Shown piece by piece: positions 8,544 through 17,814 of a DNA stretch of 64,000 nt (positions are counted from its first letter, which is position 1; the number at the start of each line of letters is the position of its first letter). The position numbers were made by a program, and so were the translations under genes. The stretch covers positions 150,780 to 214,779 of the forward strand of contig NZ_BJYM01000007.1 of NCBI RefSeq assembly GCF_007991515.1, in the 5' to 3' direction. Origin of the DNA: Oceanobacillus sojae (lineage in GTDB: Bacteria; Bacillota; Bacilli; Bacillales; Amphibacillaceae). The notes under the pieces were generated by a model. The model was not told where the DNA came from, made no database searches, and worked only from the letters and a program-made list of their open reading frames with translations.

Positions 8544-10949
8544 ATGAAGAGAAAGCTCGTAATGATTGGAAATGGGATGGCTGGAGTCAGGTGTATCGAG
8601 GAAATTTTAAAAAGAAATAAAGAGACTTTTGAAATCACTATTATCGGAGATGAACCTTATCCAAACTACAATCGGATTATGCTTTCACATGTTTTACAAG
8701 GAAAAACAGAGGTCTCTGAAATTAATATGAATGATTGGGAATGGTATCAGGAAAATGAAATTACACTGTTTACCGGTGAAAAAGTAACGGAAATAAAAAC
8801 GGAAGATAAAAAAATGAAGACAGATAAAGATAGAGTTATTCCTTATGATGAGTTAATTATTGCAACTGGATCCAGCGCATTTATTTTACCTGTACCTGGA
8901 AGCGAGCTGGAAGGTGTTATCGGCTTTAGAAACATTCAGGATACAGAATTTATGATTGACACGTCAAAGCGCTATAAAAAAGCAGCTGTGATTGGCGGCG
9001 GACTCCTTGGATTGGAAGCAGCCAGAGGATTAATGGATCGGGGTATGCAGGTTCAGGTTGTACACCTGATGCCAAGACTGATGGAGCAGCAATTAGATAA
9101 CCCTGCAGCTAAAATGCTTAAGAAGGATTTAGAAGCACAGGGAATGGAATTTTTAATGGAAAAGCAGACAGCTGAAATTTATGGAGGGGAACGGGTGGAA
9201 GGAATCACATTTTCAGATGGTTCGTCTATCGAATGTGACCTTGTAGTGATGGCAGTTGGGATCCGGCCTAATGTTGTTTTGGCAAAACAGGCCGGGCTGA
9301 ATGTCAATCGGGGTGTCGTCGTGAATGATCAGATGCAGACTTCAGTTCCTTCTATTTATGCAATAGGGGAGTGTGCTGAGCATAACGGTATCACCTATGG
9401 ACTGGTCGCACCACTTTATGAGCAGGGGATAGAGCTTGCGAAGTATTTAACGGGAGAGAATACAGCCGGGTATCACGGCAGTATTTTATCTACACAACTA
9501 AAAGTTGCGGGCTGTGATTTATTCTCAGGTGGAAAAATTGAAGAAGATGAAAATACAGATGCAATTATCGTTCAGGATCAGTTTTCGGGTGTGTATAAGA
9601 AGGTTCTTGTTTCAGATAACAAAGTAGTCGGTGTCGTGCTTTATGGTGATGCTTCAGACGGAACCCGGCTGTTCAGCATGCTGAAGAAAGAAACAGATAT
9701 CAGTGATTTTACAAGTGCTGCAGTCCTGCAAAAAGCTGGTGAAGATGCATCAGAAGAGATGATAGCTGAGATGAGCCCGGATGAAACAGTCTGCGGCTGT
9801 AATGGTGTCACAAAAGGAACGATTGTTCAGGCTATCCTGGAACAGAATTTAAAATCATTTGAGGAAGTAAAAACCTGTACCAAGGCTGGCGCTTCCTGCG
9901 GGAAATGTAAGGGTGTTGTGGAAGGTATCCTCTCAAATACGCTGGGAGACAGCTTTGATCCGGCTGCGGTAAAAACTGGAATGTGTGGATGTACAATGCT
10001 GACGCGGGATGAAGTCGTTGCAGAAATCAAAGAGAAAGGTCTGCAATCTCCAAAAGAAGTCCGTAATGTACTTGGATTTGCAAATGAAGAAGGCTGTCAT
10101 GTCTGCCGTCCTGCGCTCAATTATTATATGAGAATGATTAGACCGGGAGAATATGAAGATGACAAAGCTTCCCGTTTAGTAAATGAGCGGATGAACGGTA
10201 ATATCCAAAATAACGGTACATTCTCTGTTGTTCCACGAATGTACGGCGGAACAACAACTGGCGATGACTTAATCCGGCTGGGGGAAGTTGCGAATAAATA
10301 TAATGTACCTTTAGTAAAAATTACCGGTGCAAGCAGAGTTGGATTATACGGAGTGAAAAAAGAAGATGTACCACAAGTATGGGAAGACCTTGGCATGCGA
10401 TCAGGATATGCTTATTCCAAATCATTGCGAAATGTAAAATCCTGTGTCGGCGCTCAGTTTTGCCGTTTCGGAACGCAGGATTCTCTGGGATTGGGAATTC
10501 GTTTAGAGAAAGAGTTGGAGATGGTAGACACTCCTCATAAAATGAAAATAGGTGTGTCAGGCTGTCCACGTAACTGTGCAGAAGCATTAACCAAAGATTT
10601 TGGCGTTGTCTGTGTCGAAAACGGATTTCAGCTTTACTTTGGAGGAAATGGCGGAACAGAGGTCCGCGAATGTGACTCCTTTACAACCGTAAAGACGGAA
10701 GAAGAAGTAATCACCATGGCGACGGCTTTTATGCAGTATTATCGGGAAACTGGTATTTATAATGAAAGAACTGCTCCTTGGGTCGATCGGATAGGAGCGG
10801 AAAATATTAAACTTGTTCTTTTAAATGAAAAACAAAATACTGCACTGATAGAAAGATTCCATCATGCAAAAGGTACGTATGAAGAAGCTTGGAGCAGCAC
10901 ACTTAAAAATAGAAAAGAAAAAGAGCTGTATGAAATTGTGAAAAAATGA
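8544..10949 (+). CDS. nirB: Nitrite reductase [NAD(P)H], large subunit
   Basis: An 801-residue cytoplasmic flavo-siroheme enzyme that reduces nitrite to ammonium with NAD(P)H. Domain order: FAD/NAD(P)-binding pyridine nucleotide oxidoreductase (1-300, GNGMAG and GGGLLG nucleotide motifs); two BFD-like [2Fe-2S] domains (Cys417/419/445/452/455 and Cys481/483/518/521); ferredoxin-like half domain; siroheme/[4Fe-4S] domain with Cys634, Cys640, Cys674 and Cys678. An upstream TTG (8529) is in frame, but GGAGG at 8531-8535 would then be coding, so the ATG at 8544 is chosen. It is the first gene of a six-gene operon and lies behind two anaerobic/redox-type operators. Confidence 0.95.
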   Translation: MKRKLVMIGNGMAGVRCIEEILKRNKETFEITIIGDEPYPNYNRIMLSHVLQGKTEVSEINMNDWEWYQENEITLFTGEKVTEIKTEDKKMKTDKDRVIPYDELIIATGSSAFILPVPGSELEGVIGFRNIQDTEFMIDTSKRYKKAAVIGGGLLGLEAARGLMDRGMQVQVVHLMPRLMEQQLDNPAAKMLKKDLEAQGMEFLMEKQTAEIYGGERVEGITFSDGSSIECDLVVMAVGIRPNVVLAKQAGLNVNRGVVVNDQMQTSVPSIYAIGECAEHNGITYGLVAPLYEQGIELAKYLTGENTAGYHGSILSTQLKVAGCDLFSGGKIEEDENTDAIIVQDQFSGVYKKVLVSDNKVVGVVLYGDASDGTRLFSMLKKETDISDFTSAAVLQKAGEDASEEMIAEMSPDETVCGCNGVTKGTIVQAILEQNLKSFEEVKTCTKAGASCGKCKGVVEGILSNTLGDSFDPAAVKTGMCGCTMLTRDEVVAEIKEKGLQSPKEVRNVLGFANEEGCHVCRPALNYYMRMIRPGEYEDDKASRLVNERMNGNIQNNGTFSVVPRMYGGTTTGDDLIRLGEVANKYNVPLVKITGASRVGLYGVKKEDVPQVWEDLGMRSGYAYSKSLRNVKSCVGAQFCRFGTQDSLGLGIRLEKELEMVDTPHKMKIGVSGCPRNCAEALTKDFGVVCVENGFQLYFGGNGGTEVRECDSFTTVKTEEEVITMATAFMQYYRETGIYNERTAPWVDRIGAENIKLVLLNEKQNTALIERFHHAKGTYEEAWSSTLKNRKEKELYEIVKK

Positions 10950-11000
10950 ACAATGAGCTGTAGGAGAGTATAGTACTTTTGACAAAGGGAGGTTCTTATT

Positions 11001-11318
11001 ATGGAAGCCAGTAAAGAGAAGATAAAAATCATTAAATTGGAGGATTTGCCAAAACAAATTGGAAAGGAAATCCATGTGGACGGAGAGGCTATAGCTCTTT
11101 TTCATCTGACTAATGGAGAGGTTCAGGCAATCGGAAGCAGATGTCCGCATGCCGGCGGCCCTTTAGCCGAAGGAATTGTCTCTGGAGGATTTGTCTTTTG
11201 TCCACTGCATAACCGGAAAATTTCATTGCTCACTGGAAAAGTGCAAGCACCGGATGACGGCTGCGTAACTGTCTATGAGACAGAGATTATTGACGGTTAT
11301 GTACACATAACGGTGTAG
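11001..11318 (+). CDS. nirD: Nitrite reductase small subunit (Rieske-type)
   Basis: A 105-residue NirD/NasE subunit that partners NirB. It carries a complete Rieske-type [2Fe-2S] ligand set, CPHAGG and CPLHNRK (CxH and CxxH, about residues 48-74). Many enterobacterial NirD proteins have lost these ligands, whereas this one keeps them. GGGAGG lies ahead of the ATG. The SumT gene starts 4 bp after its stop, showing tight coupling within the operon. Confidence 0.92.
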   Translation: MEASKEKIKIIKLEDLPKQIGKEIHVDGEAIALFHLTNGEVQAIGSRCPHAGGPLAEGIVSGGFVFCPLHNRKISLLTGKVQAPDDGCVTVYETEIIDGYVHITV

Positions 11319-11321
11319 ATT

Positions 11322-12728
11322 ATGGAAAAGCCAAAAGGATTTGTTTCATTCGTCGGTGCCGGCCCTGGGGATACAGGGCTGATGACTGAAAAAGGAATTC
11401 AATGTTTAAATAAAGCGGATATCATTTTGTATGATCGTCTGGCAAACCCGAGACTGCTGCGCAATGCGAAGGATTCCTGTGAATTTATTTATTGCGGGAA
11501 GCTCCCAGAGAGACATACGATGCGGCAGGAGAAGATAAATAAACTGCTCGTTCAATACGCGAGCAAAGGGTGTTATGTTGTCCGCTTGAAAGGTGGCGAT
11601 CCTTCCGTTTTCGGAAGAGTCGGCGAGGAGGCGGAAGAGCTTGCCGCTAATCATATTGCATTTGAAATAGTTCCTGGTATTACTTCCAGTATTGCGGCAG
11701 CAGCCTATGCAGGAATCCCTGTTACTCATCGGGATTACAGCACCAGCTTGACGCTCAGAACGGGGCATACCTGTAAAAGTAATGCGGCTTTGCATGGTGA
11801 CGGACAGCTGTTGGGAGATACGATTGCCTACTATATGGGCATGAAAAAAATGCTGGTTAATTGCAGAGAATTGATTAATCAGGGAAAGCCGGCTGACACC
11901 AAAGTAGCTATTATCCAGTGGGGGACATTAGGAAAACAAAAAGTGGCCGAGGGAACATTGGAAACCATTCAAGCCATCATTGAAAAAGGACATATTGAAA
12001 GTCCGGCGATGATGATTGTCGGCGATGTTGTTGAGCTTAGAAAGAAGCTTATCTGGTTTGATAAGAAAATGTTCAGTGGAAGAAGAATTCTTATTGCCAA
12101 AGCATCCGGAAGTCCATTTTCTATGGAGGATTATTTTACAGAGCTCGGAGCAGAAGCTTATTCCTTTCCAATATGGAAGCAAAAGATTCATTCATTTACA
12201 AAGGAAGAATTAAAAGTGATTATGCATGCGAATCGGCTCACTTTTACAAATGCATCAAGTGTAGATATTCTGTTTCGTCAATATACTCAGGCCCATTATG
12301 ATATTCGTGATCTGCCTCGTAATATAGAATACCGGACGGAGCAAACCAAAAAAGCGTTGGAAGCAAGAGGAATTATGGCGAACAAAGCGGAGATCAGCGA
12401 TGCATCTTCGATAGTGATTGGTTCACAATCGGATATATGTCCTGAAAAGGAACCTTATTCTACTCATGAGTGGCTGGCTGATAAACGTTTTGATGAGATT
12501 AACAAACGAATGTTAATGGAAGAAGATTGGGAAACGGTTATTTTTCCAAATAAAGCAGCGGTAACCAGCTTTATAAAAGAGTTAAAGAAGCTTGACGTGC
12601 ATCATCTATTGGATATTCAGTTTGCATATATAGGAGAGTCTGTAAAGGAATACGCCATGGAGCATGGGTTTAGTGTTATTGATGAAGCGGTTCAGTCGGA
12701 ATTAAAACGAATGAATTGGAGGGATTAA
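11322..12728 (+). CDS. Uroporphyrinogen-III C-methyltransferase fused to a HemD-like domain
   Basis: A 468-residue protein. Residues 1-245 are an S-adenosylmethionine-dependent SumT/CobA methyltransferase that makes precorrin-2: the glycine-rich GAGPGD is near residue 12, GGDPSVFGR near 90, and the VPGITSS loop near 115. Residues about 250-468 resemble a diverged uroporphyrinogen-III synthase (HemD), so it may join two consecutive steps of siroheme synthesis; whether the HemD part is active cannot be told. It feeds the siroheme needed by NirB. sirB starts 1 bp after the stop. Confidence 0.88.
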   Translation: MEKPKGFVSFVGAGPGDTGLMTEKGIQCLNKADIILYDRLANPRLLRNAKDSCEFIYCGKLPERHTMRQEKINKLLVQYASKGCYVVRLKGGDPSVFGRVGEEAEELAANHIAFEIVPGITSSIAAAAYAGIPVTHRDYSTSLTLRTGHTCKSNAALHGDGQLLGDTIAYYMGMKKMLVNCRELINQGKPADTKVAIIQWGTLGKQKVAEGTLETIQAIIEKGHIESPAMMIVGDVVELRKKLIWFDKKMFSGRRILIAKASGSPFSMEDYFTELGAEAYSFPIWKQKIHSFTKEELKVIMHANRLTFTNASSVDILFRQYTQAHYDIRDLPRNIEYRTEQTKKALEARGIMANKAEISDASSIVIGSQSDICPEKEPYSTHEWLADKRFDEINKRMLMEEDWETVIFPNKAAVTSFIKELKKLDVHHLLDIQFAYIGESVKEYAMEHGFSVIDEAVQSELKRMNWRD

Positions 12729-12729
12729 C

Positions 12730-13521
12730 ATGTTTGATGCAGTGGTTTATATTGGTCATGGAAGCCGGCGTGAAGCAGCGAATGCTCAATTTAAGAAGTT
12801 TATAGAATCAGTGATGCAGGAAGTAGATTATCGGAACCAGGAAATTGCTTTTTTAGAATTAACAGATCCACCAATTTCTGAGACACTTGAAAAATTAATA
12901 GCTGGAGGAGCAAAACGCTTTTTAGTTGTTCCTATCCTTCTTTTTTCAGCACTCCATCATAAATTGGATATTCCAGAAGAACTACGTGCTGTTCAAAAGA
13001 AATATCCTTTTATATCATTTAAAATGACAGAACCATTTGGCACGCATCCATATATGGTTGATCTTGTAGTGAAACGTATTAATGCTGAAAAGAACGAGCA
13101 GGATACAGCAATTTTACTTGTTGGCAGAGGAAGCAGTCATCTTGGGCCTGTTCAAGGATTGCAGCAGATTGGAAGAAAAGTTGAGCAGAAATTGGGTATT
13201 CCTGTGTATGCAGCTTTTCTAAAGCTTGGCAAACCTAGTATGGAGGAGGCAATGGCCTTCCTTCCCTATAGATATAAAAAAGTCTATGTAATGCCTTATC
13301 TATTATTTACAGGTCTGCTGCTTGAAAAAATAAAACAGACTGTCTTCAACTCAAAAGATACCTTTGATATCTGCCGAAATTTAGAATTTGATGAGCTGAT
13401 GAAAAAAACATTAATCAAACGGATGGAGGAAGCCTGTGATGGAGAAGCTGTATCCGGTAATGATGAATCTGAGCGGAAAGAAGGCAGTAATTATCGGAGG
13501 AGGAAAAATAGCTCTGCGTAA
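12730..13521 (+). CDS. sirB: Sirohydrochlorin ferrochelatase (SirB/CbiX family)
   Basis: A 263-residue CbiX-type class II chelatase that inserts Fe2+ into sirohydrochlorin, the last step of siroheme synthesis. The N-terminal half has IGHGSRREAANAQF, with the metal-binding His near residue 10, and LLFSALHHKLDIPEE near 73-87; the second half repeats the fold less well (LVGRGSSH). Length agrees with B. subtilis SirB (YlnE, about 260). Its last 86 bp overlap sirC in another frame, and the Arg/Lys-rich tail encoded there may be dispensable. Confidence 0.88.
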   Translation: MFDAVVYIGHGSRREAANAQFKKFIESVMQEVDYRNQEIAFLELTDPPISETLEKLIAGGAKRFLVVPILLFSALHHKLDIPEELRAVQKKYPFISFKMTEPFGTHPYMVDLVVKRINAEKNEQDTAILLVGRGSSHLGPVQGLQQIGRKVEQKLGIPVYAAFLKLGKPSMEEAMAFLPYRYKKVYVMPYLLFTGLLLEKIKQTVFNSKDTFDICRNLEFDELMKKTLIKRMEEACDGEAVSGNDESERKEGSNYRRRKNSSA

Positions 13522-13927
13522 AGCAAAGGGGCTGGCAGAGACTGGTGTTAAAATAGTAGTTGTCAGCCCAGGTATACGGAAGGAGTTATTTAAACTTCAT
13601 GATGTGGTGTGGAAGCAGAAAGAATTTGAAGCAAAAGATTTAAAGGGAGCACATCTTATTTTTGCAGCGACAGATAACAAAGCAGTGAATGAGTATGTTT
13701 GCCAGTGTGCTGCAGCGAATCAGTGGGTTAATGATACGAGTAAGAGTGAACGGTCTGATTTTATTACTCCGGCAGTGGTCAAACGGGATAAGTTCATCCT
13801 GGCAATTTCCACATCCGGTGCAAGTCCGGAGCTCGCCAAAGAATTGAAAGCTGAACTGGAAGTCCGCTATAATAACACCCTGGGTTATACTGTAGACATG
13901 TATGCAAAGAGGAGGAATAAAAAATGA
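13436..13927 (+). CDS. sirC: Precorrin-2 dehydrogenase
   Basis: A 163-residue SirC/YlnF-type NAD-dependent dehydrogenase that oxidises precorrin-2 to sirohydrochlorin, between SumT and SirB in the pathway. It has a Rossmann nucleotide motif IIGGGKIALRKA near residues 18-29 and FAATDNKAVN in the second half. It lacks the methyltransferase part of CysG. The start is GTG 13436 or ATG 13439; both sit at usable distance from GGAGG (13425-13429). It overlaps sirB by 86 bp and nirC by 4 bp (ATGA). Confidence 0.88.
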   Translation: MMEKLYPVMMNLSGKKAVIIGGGKIALRKAKGLAETGVKIVVVSPGIRKELFKLHDVVWKQKEFEAKDLKGAHLIFAATDNKAVNEYVCQCAAANQWVNDTSKSERSDFITPAVVKRDKFILAISTSGASPELAKELKAELEVRYNNTLGYTVDMYAKRRNKK

Positions 13928-14742
13928 TGGAGACAATAACCACTTTCGGTAACACCGCTGTTTCCAAGGTGAAACAATTGAATCATAGTAAAAGTAAGTA
14001 TCTCATTATGACCATGCTGGCAGGCTTTTTCGTGGGACTCGGTATCATTTTGATTTTTACTATCGGCGGTATGCTTGCTCCGACAGGTTTTGCTGGAACA
14101 TCTATTGTAATGGGAGTATCCTTTGGAATAGCATTGAGCCTGGTCATTATGGCTGGATCTGATTTATTTACGGGAAACAATATGATTATGACGATTGGTT
14201 TTTTAACAAAAAAAACAAAGATTTTAGATGTGCTGCGTATTTGGGTGTTCAGTTATTTTGGTAATTTTGCCGGAGCGATTATTGTGGCCGGATTATTCTT
14301 TTATTCTGGACTTGCAACGGGAGGAACGGCTGATTTCATTATTTCCTCAGCAGGAGCAAAGATGAATGGCGCGTTTATGGAGCTGTTTGTCCGTGGTATC
14401 TTGTGTAATATTCTTGTCTGTCTTGCAGTATGGTGTTCTGTGAAGCTGAAGGATGAAACAGCAAAGCTTATTATGATTTTCTGGTGTCTATTCGCTTTTA
14501 TCACATCTGGATTTGAGCATAGTGTGGCAAATATGACTGTATTGACAACGGCCTTAATGATTCCGCATCCGGAAACAATTTCCCTGGCCGGACTTGCTGC
14601 AAATTTAATTCCTGTATCCTTAGGTAATATTGTCGGCGGAGCTGTTTTTATTGGAGCTGCTTATTGGTATGGAATCACACAGAAAAATTCGCATGTGCAG
14701 TCTGAGTCTGCTGTTGACCAGAAATTTAAGAAAGAAGCATAA
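13924..14742 (+). CDS. nirC: Formate/nitrite transporter (FNT family)
   Basis: A 272-residue pentameric channel-type membrane protein, probably importing nitrite for NirBD or exporting it when in excess. About six transmembrane helices are visible, with the FNT signatures near GSDLFTGNNM (80-90) and FEHSVANM (190-200). The start overlaps the sirC stop in an ATGA quartet, indicating translational coupling. It closes the operon, which ends at a strong terminator. Formate transport is an alternative, but the gene context favours nitrite. Confidence 0.92.
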   Translation: MMETITTFGNTAVSKVKQLNHSKSKYLIMTMLAGFFVGLGIILIFTIGGMLAPTGFAGTSIVMGVSFGIALSLVIMAGSDLFTGNNMIMTIGFLTKKTKILDVLRIWVFSYFGNFAGAIIVAGLFFYSGLATGGTADFIISSAGAKMNGAFMELFVRGILCNILVCLAVWCSVKLKDETAKLIMIFWCLFAFITSGFEHSVANMTVLTTALMIPHPETISLAGLAANLIPVSLGNIVGGAVFIGAAYWYGITQKNSHVQSESAVDQKFKKEA

Positions 14743-14755
14743 GTATTTAAGCAAA

Positions 14756-14797
14756 GGTATGTTGCTCATTGGAAAATGAGTATCATATCTTTTTTTG
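14756..14797 (+). terminator. Terminator of the nitrite reductase operon
   Basis: GGTATG...CTCATT pairs with AATGAG...CATATC in a long stem with a small internal mismatch. It is followed by eight T. Confidence 0.85.
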
Positions 14798-14921
14798 TTG
14801 CAGGGCACAATAGATTATTACATATACGTGTACTGTTCAGGCAGGAGTTATATCAATTATGTAGAAATGATTAAAGAGGGGACAAACAGGTTGGAATACC
14901 TGTAGAAGGGAGGAGACAACA

Positions 14922-15392
14922 TTGACTAATGAACAGGAAGTATTGTTTAATCAGCTTTCTGCATATCGGGCCGATGTTTTGACAGCTGTGGAAGGAATAT
15001 CAAGTGAGCAGGCAGAGGTAATACCTGGGAATTTTAATAATAATATCCGCTGGAATCTGGGGCATATTTACCTGGATCAATTTCTGTGGATCGAGGCATT
15101 AACGAAAGAGACCTCTGAAGCAACAAGGTATTTTAATAAGTGGTTCGGTTTTGGAACTTCTCCAGAGGATTTCACCTCAGAAACACCAGCGTTTGAACAG
15201 CTGGTGAGTTTATTAAGAGAGCAGCCTGATGTTATTAAGAAACAATATAAAGATCGGCTGACCGAAGAATTTGCACCGATTGATATGGGGATGTATACAG
15301 TTGAGCAGGTATTAATTCGTACTATTTTCCATGAAGGGATGCATTTGCAGGCAATTATGGATATTAAAAAGTGTATCAGACAGCATGATTAG
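14922..15392 (+). CDS. DinB family protein
   Basis: A 156-residue four-helix DinB/YfiT-like protein. The putative metal-binding histidines lie in WNLGHIYLD (about residue 48) and near the end in FHEGMHLQAI. Members include thiol-dependent S-transferases that use bacillithiol and others without known function. The start is TTG, placed 7 nt after GGGAGGAG. It stands alone between the nitrite operon terminator and the convergent LysR gene. A second DinB protein is at 56734. Confidence 0.85.
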   Translation: MTNEQEVLFNQLSAYRADVLTAVEGISSEQAEVIPGNFNNNIRWNLGHIYLDQFLWIEALTKETSEATRYFNKWFGFGTSPEDFTSETPAFEQLVSLLREQPDVIKKQYKDRLTEEFAPIDMGMYTVEQVLIRTIFHEGMHLQAIMDIKKCIRQHD

Positions 15393-15505
15393 AGCACAAT
15401 AAAGGTATTTCATCTATAAATACATCAGTTAAATAAAAAGGATATAGTATATTTTGAAGAGTTAATATGCTATATCCTTTTAGTCAGCTTAATGGATTAA
15501 GCTGA

Positions 15506-16402
15506 TTATTTATTATTTCTTATATAAGAAATAAATGTCTCAGTAAGCTGTTTTTTTTCATTATTTTTATTAGCTAATCCTGCAAATTGAATTTCATCAT
15601 TAAATGGATACCCTATCGGAACAGCGGTAATTGTTTTCGTCTGTATATAAGGATCATCCTGCAGCATTAAGTCAGAAGCAATGCTGATCCCGAGCCCGGC
15701 TGATACAGAGCGGAAAAGAACACTGGGATTCTTTGTCGTAAACAAAATATTTAACGGCCCTTGGCTTGCTTCAAACCTTTCAATATTTACATTATAAAAT
15801 TCCCGGTCGAATAAAATAAAAGGTGAATCCTGAATGTCTTCCAAGGTTAATGACTCTCGGAAAGCCAGTTTGGAATCAATCGGAACAATTACTTTAAAGC
15901 TGCTGGAGAGGAATAAAGAATAGACCTCCATGCTGGAATCAATTTTATGATAATCCATTAAAGAAAACAGACCGATATCTATCTCCTTTTTTTGTACGAG
16001 ATGAAAAATCTCATCATTCTCTGCCTCGATAATACTTACTTCGATTTGCGGATAGTCCTTTCTGAAGCTTGAGAGGGCACGTGGAACAACTGTCATAAAT
16101 AAGGATGGAGTTGTTGCAATCTTTAACGTTCCTCGCAGCGTCGCTGATAAGGAGTTGGCAGTTTGCCTTAGCTTTGATTCGGATTCCAGGATTTCTAAGA
16201 TAATCGGGATAAGTTTTTTTCCATTTTCTGTTGGTATCGTACCGCTTCTGGAACGGATAAAAAGTTTATGCTCTATTTCTTTTTCAAAACTTGCAATCGA
16301 TTGACTTAAAGCCGATTGACTGATATGCAGCGCTTCAGAGGCATGTGTGATCGACTCATATTCTAATACAGCTTTGATATACTGTAATTGTTCAAAATTC
16401 AA
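15506..16402 (-). CDS. LysR family transcriptional regulator
   Basis: A 298-residue LysR-type regulator. The N-terminal winged helix-turn-helix (about 1-60) includes QYIKAVLEYESITHASEAL and ISQSALSQSI. A periplasmic-binding-like effector domain follows (about 90-295). The GTG at 16411 would overlap the ribosome site AAAGGAG, so the TTG at 16402, 8 nt from it, is the better start. It is divergent from an MFS transporter gene, with a dyad between them, and probably controls that gene and itself in response to the transported compound. Confidence 0.88.
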   Translation of the reverse strand: MNFEQLQYIKAVLEYESITHASEALHISQSALSQSIASFEKEIEHKLFIRSRSGTIPTENGKKLIPIILEILESESKLRQTANSLSATLRGTLKIATTPSLFMTVVPRALSSFRKDYPQIEVSIIEAENDEIFHLVQKKEIDIGLFSLMDYHKIDSSMEVYSLFLSSSFKVIVPIDSKLAFRESLTLEDIQDSPFILFDREFYNVNIERFEASQGPLNILFTTKNPSVLFRSVSAGLGISIASDLMLQDDPYIQTKTITAVPIGYPFNDEIQFAGLANKNNEKKQLTETFISYIRNNK

Positions 16403-16414
16403 TCTAATCACTCC

Positions 16415-16439
16415 TTTACATAAGTTTTATTAATGTAAA
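16415..16439. promoter_or_regulatory. LysR-type dyad in the divergent intergenic region
   Basis: TTTACAT-N11-ATGTAAA is a perfect 7-bp inverted repeat with the T-N11-A geometry of LysR operators. It lies just upstream of the LysR ribosome site and about 85 bp before the MFS gene. Confidence 0.65.
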
Positions 16440-16520
16440 CATCACTAATTTTAATTATACAACAATATTTCTGATGGATATAATAAATATATACTGTTTT
16501 TTAAGAAAGTGGTGTTTTTC

Positions 16521-17750
16521 ATGTCGGAAAAGCTTTGGACAAAGGATTTTATGTTGATTACACTAGTGAATTTTCTTATGTATATTATTCACTATTCTCT
16601 TATTGTAACTGTGACTGTATTCACAATGGAAGAGTACAAGGCAAGTGAAGGAATGGGAGGCTTAGCAGCTGGAATATTCATTATAGGTATGTTAGTTGGA
16701 CGTCTGTATTCCGGTAAATATATTGACCAATGGCAGCCCAAATATATTTTAATGATTGGTCTGGTTGCTTCTATTGCCACTATTTCTCTTTATTTCACAA
16801 TTCATAGCTTGGTAATTCTAATGATTGTCCGTTTTTTACACGGAATCGCTTTTGGTATTTCATCTACCTCTACGGGGGCTATTGCTTCCAAAATTGTTCC
16901 TGAATCTCGTAAGGGAGAAGGAATTGGGTACTATGCATTAAGTACAACCGTAGCATCTGCAATCGGACCATTTGTTGGTATTTTAATTAACCAGCGCCTT
17001 GGATTTGAAATGAACTTTACATTCTGTCTGGCAATTATTACAGCAGCATTCTTAATTGGCCTGACAATAAAAAAAATTAACATGGCTCCTCTGCCAAAAT
17101 TGGAGGATCAAAAATTGCCTGCTCCGGCAAAAGGGCTGGATAAATATGTGCAGAAAGAAGCATTGCCAATTGCTTTTGTTGCAGTATTCGTAGGGGTTGC
17201 ATATGCAAGTGTACTTTCCTTCTTAACTGCATATGCACAGGAAGTTAACCTTGTTTCTGTTGCAAGCTTCTTCTTTATGGCTTATGCCGTAAGCACATTG
17301 GTTTCACGTCCGTTTACTGGAAAAATATTTGACCGTTTTGGAGAAAATAAAGTAATGTACCCATCCTTTTTAAGCTTTGTTATTGGATTAGGCTTATTAG
17401 CAACAGCAACAAACGGGTTTTTACTATTATTATCCGCTGTTTTTATTGGTCTGGGGTATGGAACAATCATACCAAGTTCTCAAGCAATTGCTGTAAAAGC
17501 TGCTCCAAAAGAAAAGATTGGTTTGGCAACATCAACCTTTTATATGCTTGCAGATTTAGGAGCAGGCTTTGCTCCATTTCTTTTAGGCATGCTGATTCCA
17601 TTCTTAGGCTACCGTAATCTATATTTAGCCATGGGTCTGTTAGTGGTCGGCATTACCGTTTTATACTATTTTCTGCATGGGAAAAAAGCAAAGCAGACGA
17701 AAATGGTAAAACAAGAAACGGCAGTAAGCGAAGAAAGCTGGGCAAATTAA
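16521..17750 (+). CDS. MFS transporter
   Basis: A 409-residue, 12-helix major facilitator transporter in the plasma membrane. The loop-2/3 motif region GRLYSGKYIDQW (near 60) and the second-half equivalent RPFTGKIFDRFGENK (about 260) are clear. Related bacillus proteins are drug or metabolite exporters, but the substrate here is unknown. An in-frame GTG pair at 16509 seems to be part of the ribosome site, so the ATG at 16521 is preferred. It is divergent from, and probably regulated by, the LysR protein. Confidence 0.87.
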   Translation: MSEKLWTKDFMLITLVNFLMYIIHYSLIVTVTVFTMEEYKASEGMGGLAAGIFIIGMLVGRLYSGKYIDQWQPKYILMIGLVASIATISLYFTIHSLVILMIVRFLHGIAFGISSTSTGAIASKIVPESRKGEGIGYYALSTTVASAIGPFVGILINQRLGFEMNFTFCLAIITAAFLIGLTIKKINMAPLPKLEDQKLPAPAKGLDKYVQKEALPIAFVAVFVGVAYASVLSFLTAYAQEVNLVSVASFFFMAYAVSTLVSRPFTGKIFDRFGENKVMYPSFLSFVIGLGLLATATNGFLLLLSAVFIGLGYGTIIPSSQAIAVKAAPKEKIGLATSTFYMLADLGAGFAPFLLGMLIPFLGYRNLYLAMGLLVVGITVLYYFLHGKKAKQTKMVKQETAVSEESWAN

Positions 17751-17769
17751 AATAAATTAATTATTTTAT

Positions 17770-17810
17770 CCCTCTTCATCATTCAATTCAAAATGGTGAA
17801 GAGGGTTTTT
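17770..17810 (+). terminator. Terminator of the MFS gene
   Basis: CCCTCTTCA (17770-17778) pairs with TGAAGAGGG (17797-17805), with further inner pairing. Five T follow. Confidence 0.85.
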
Positions 17811-17814
17811 AATT

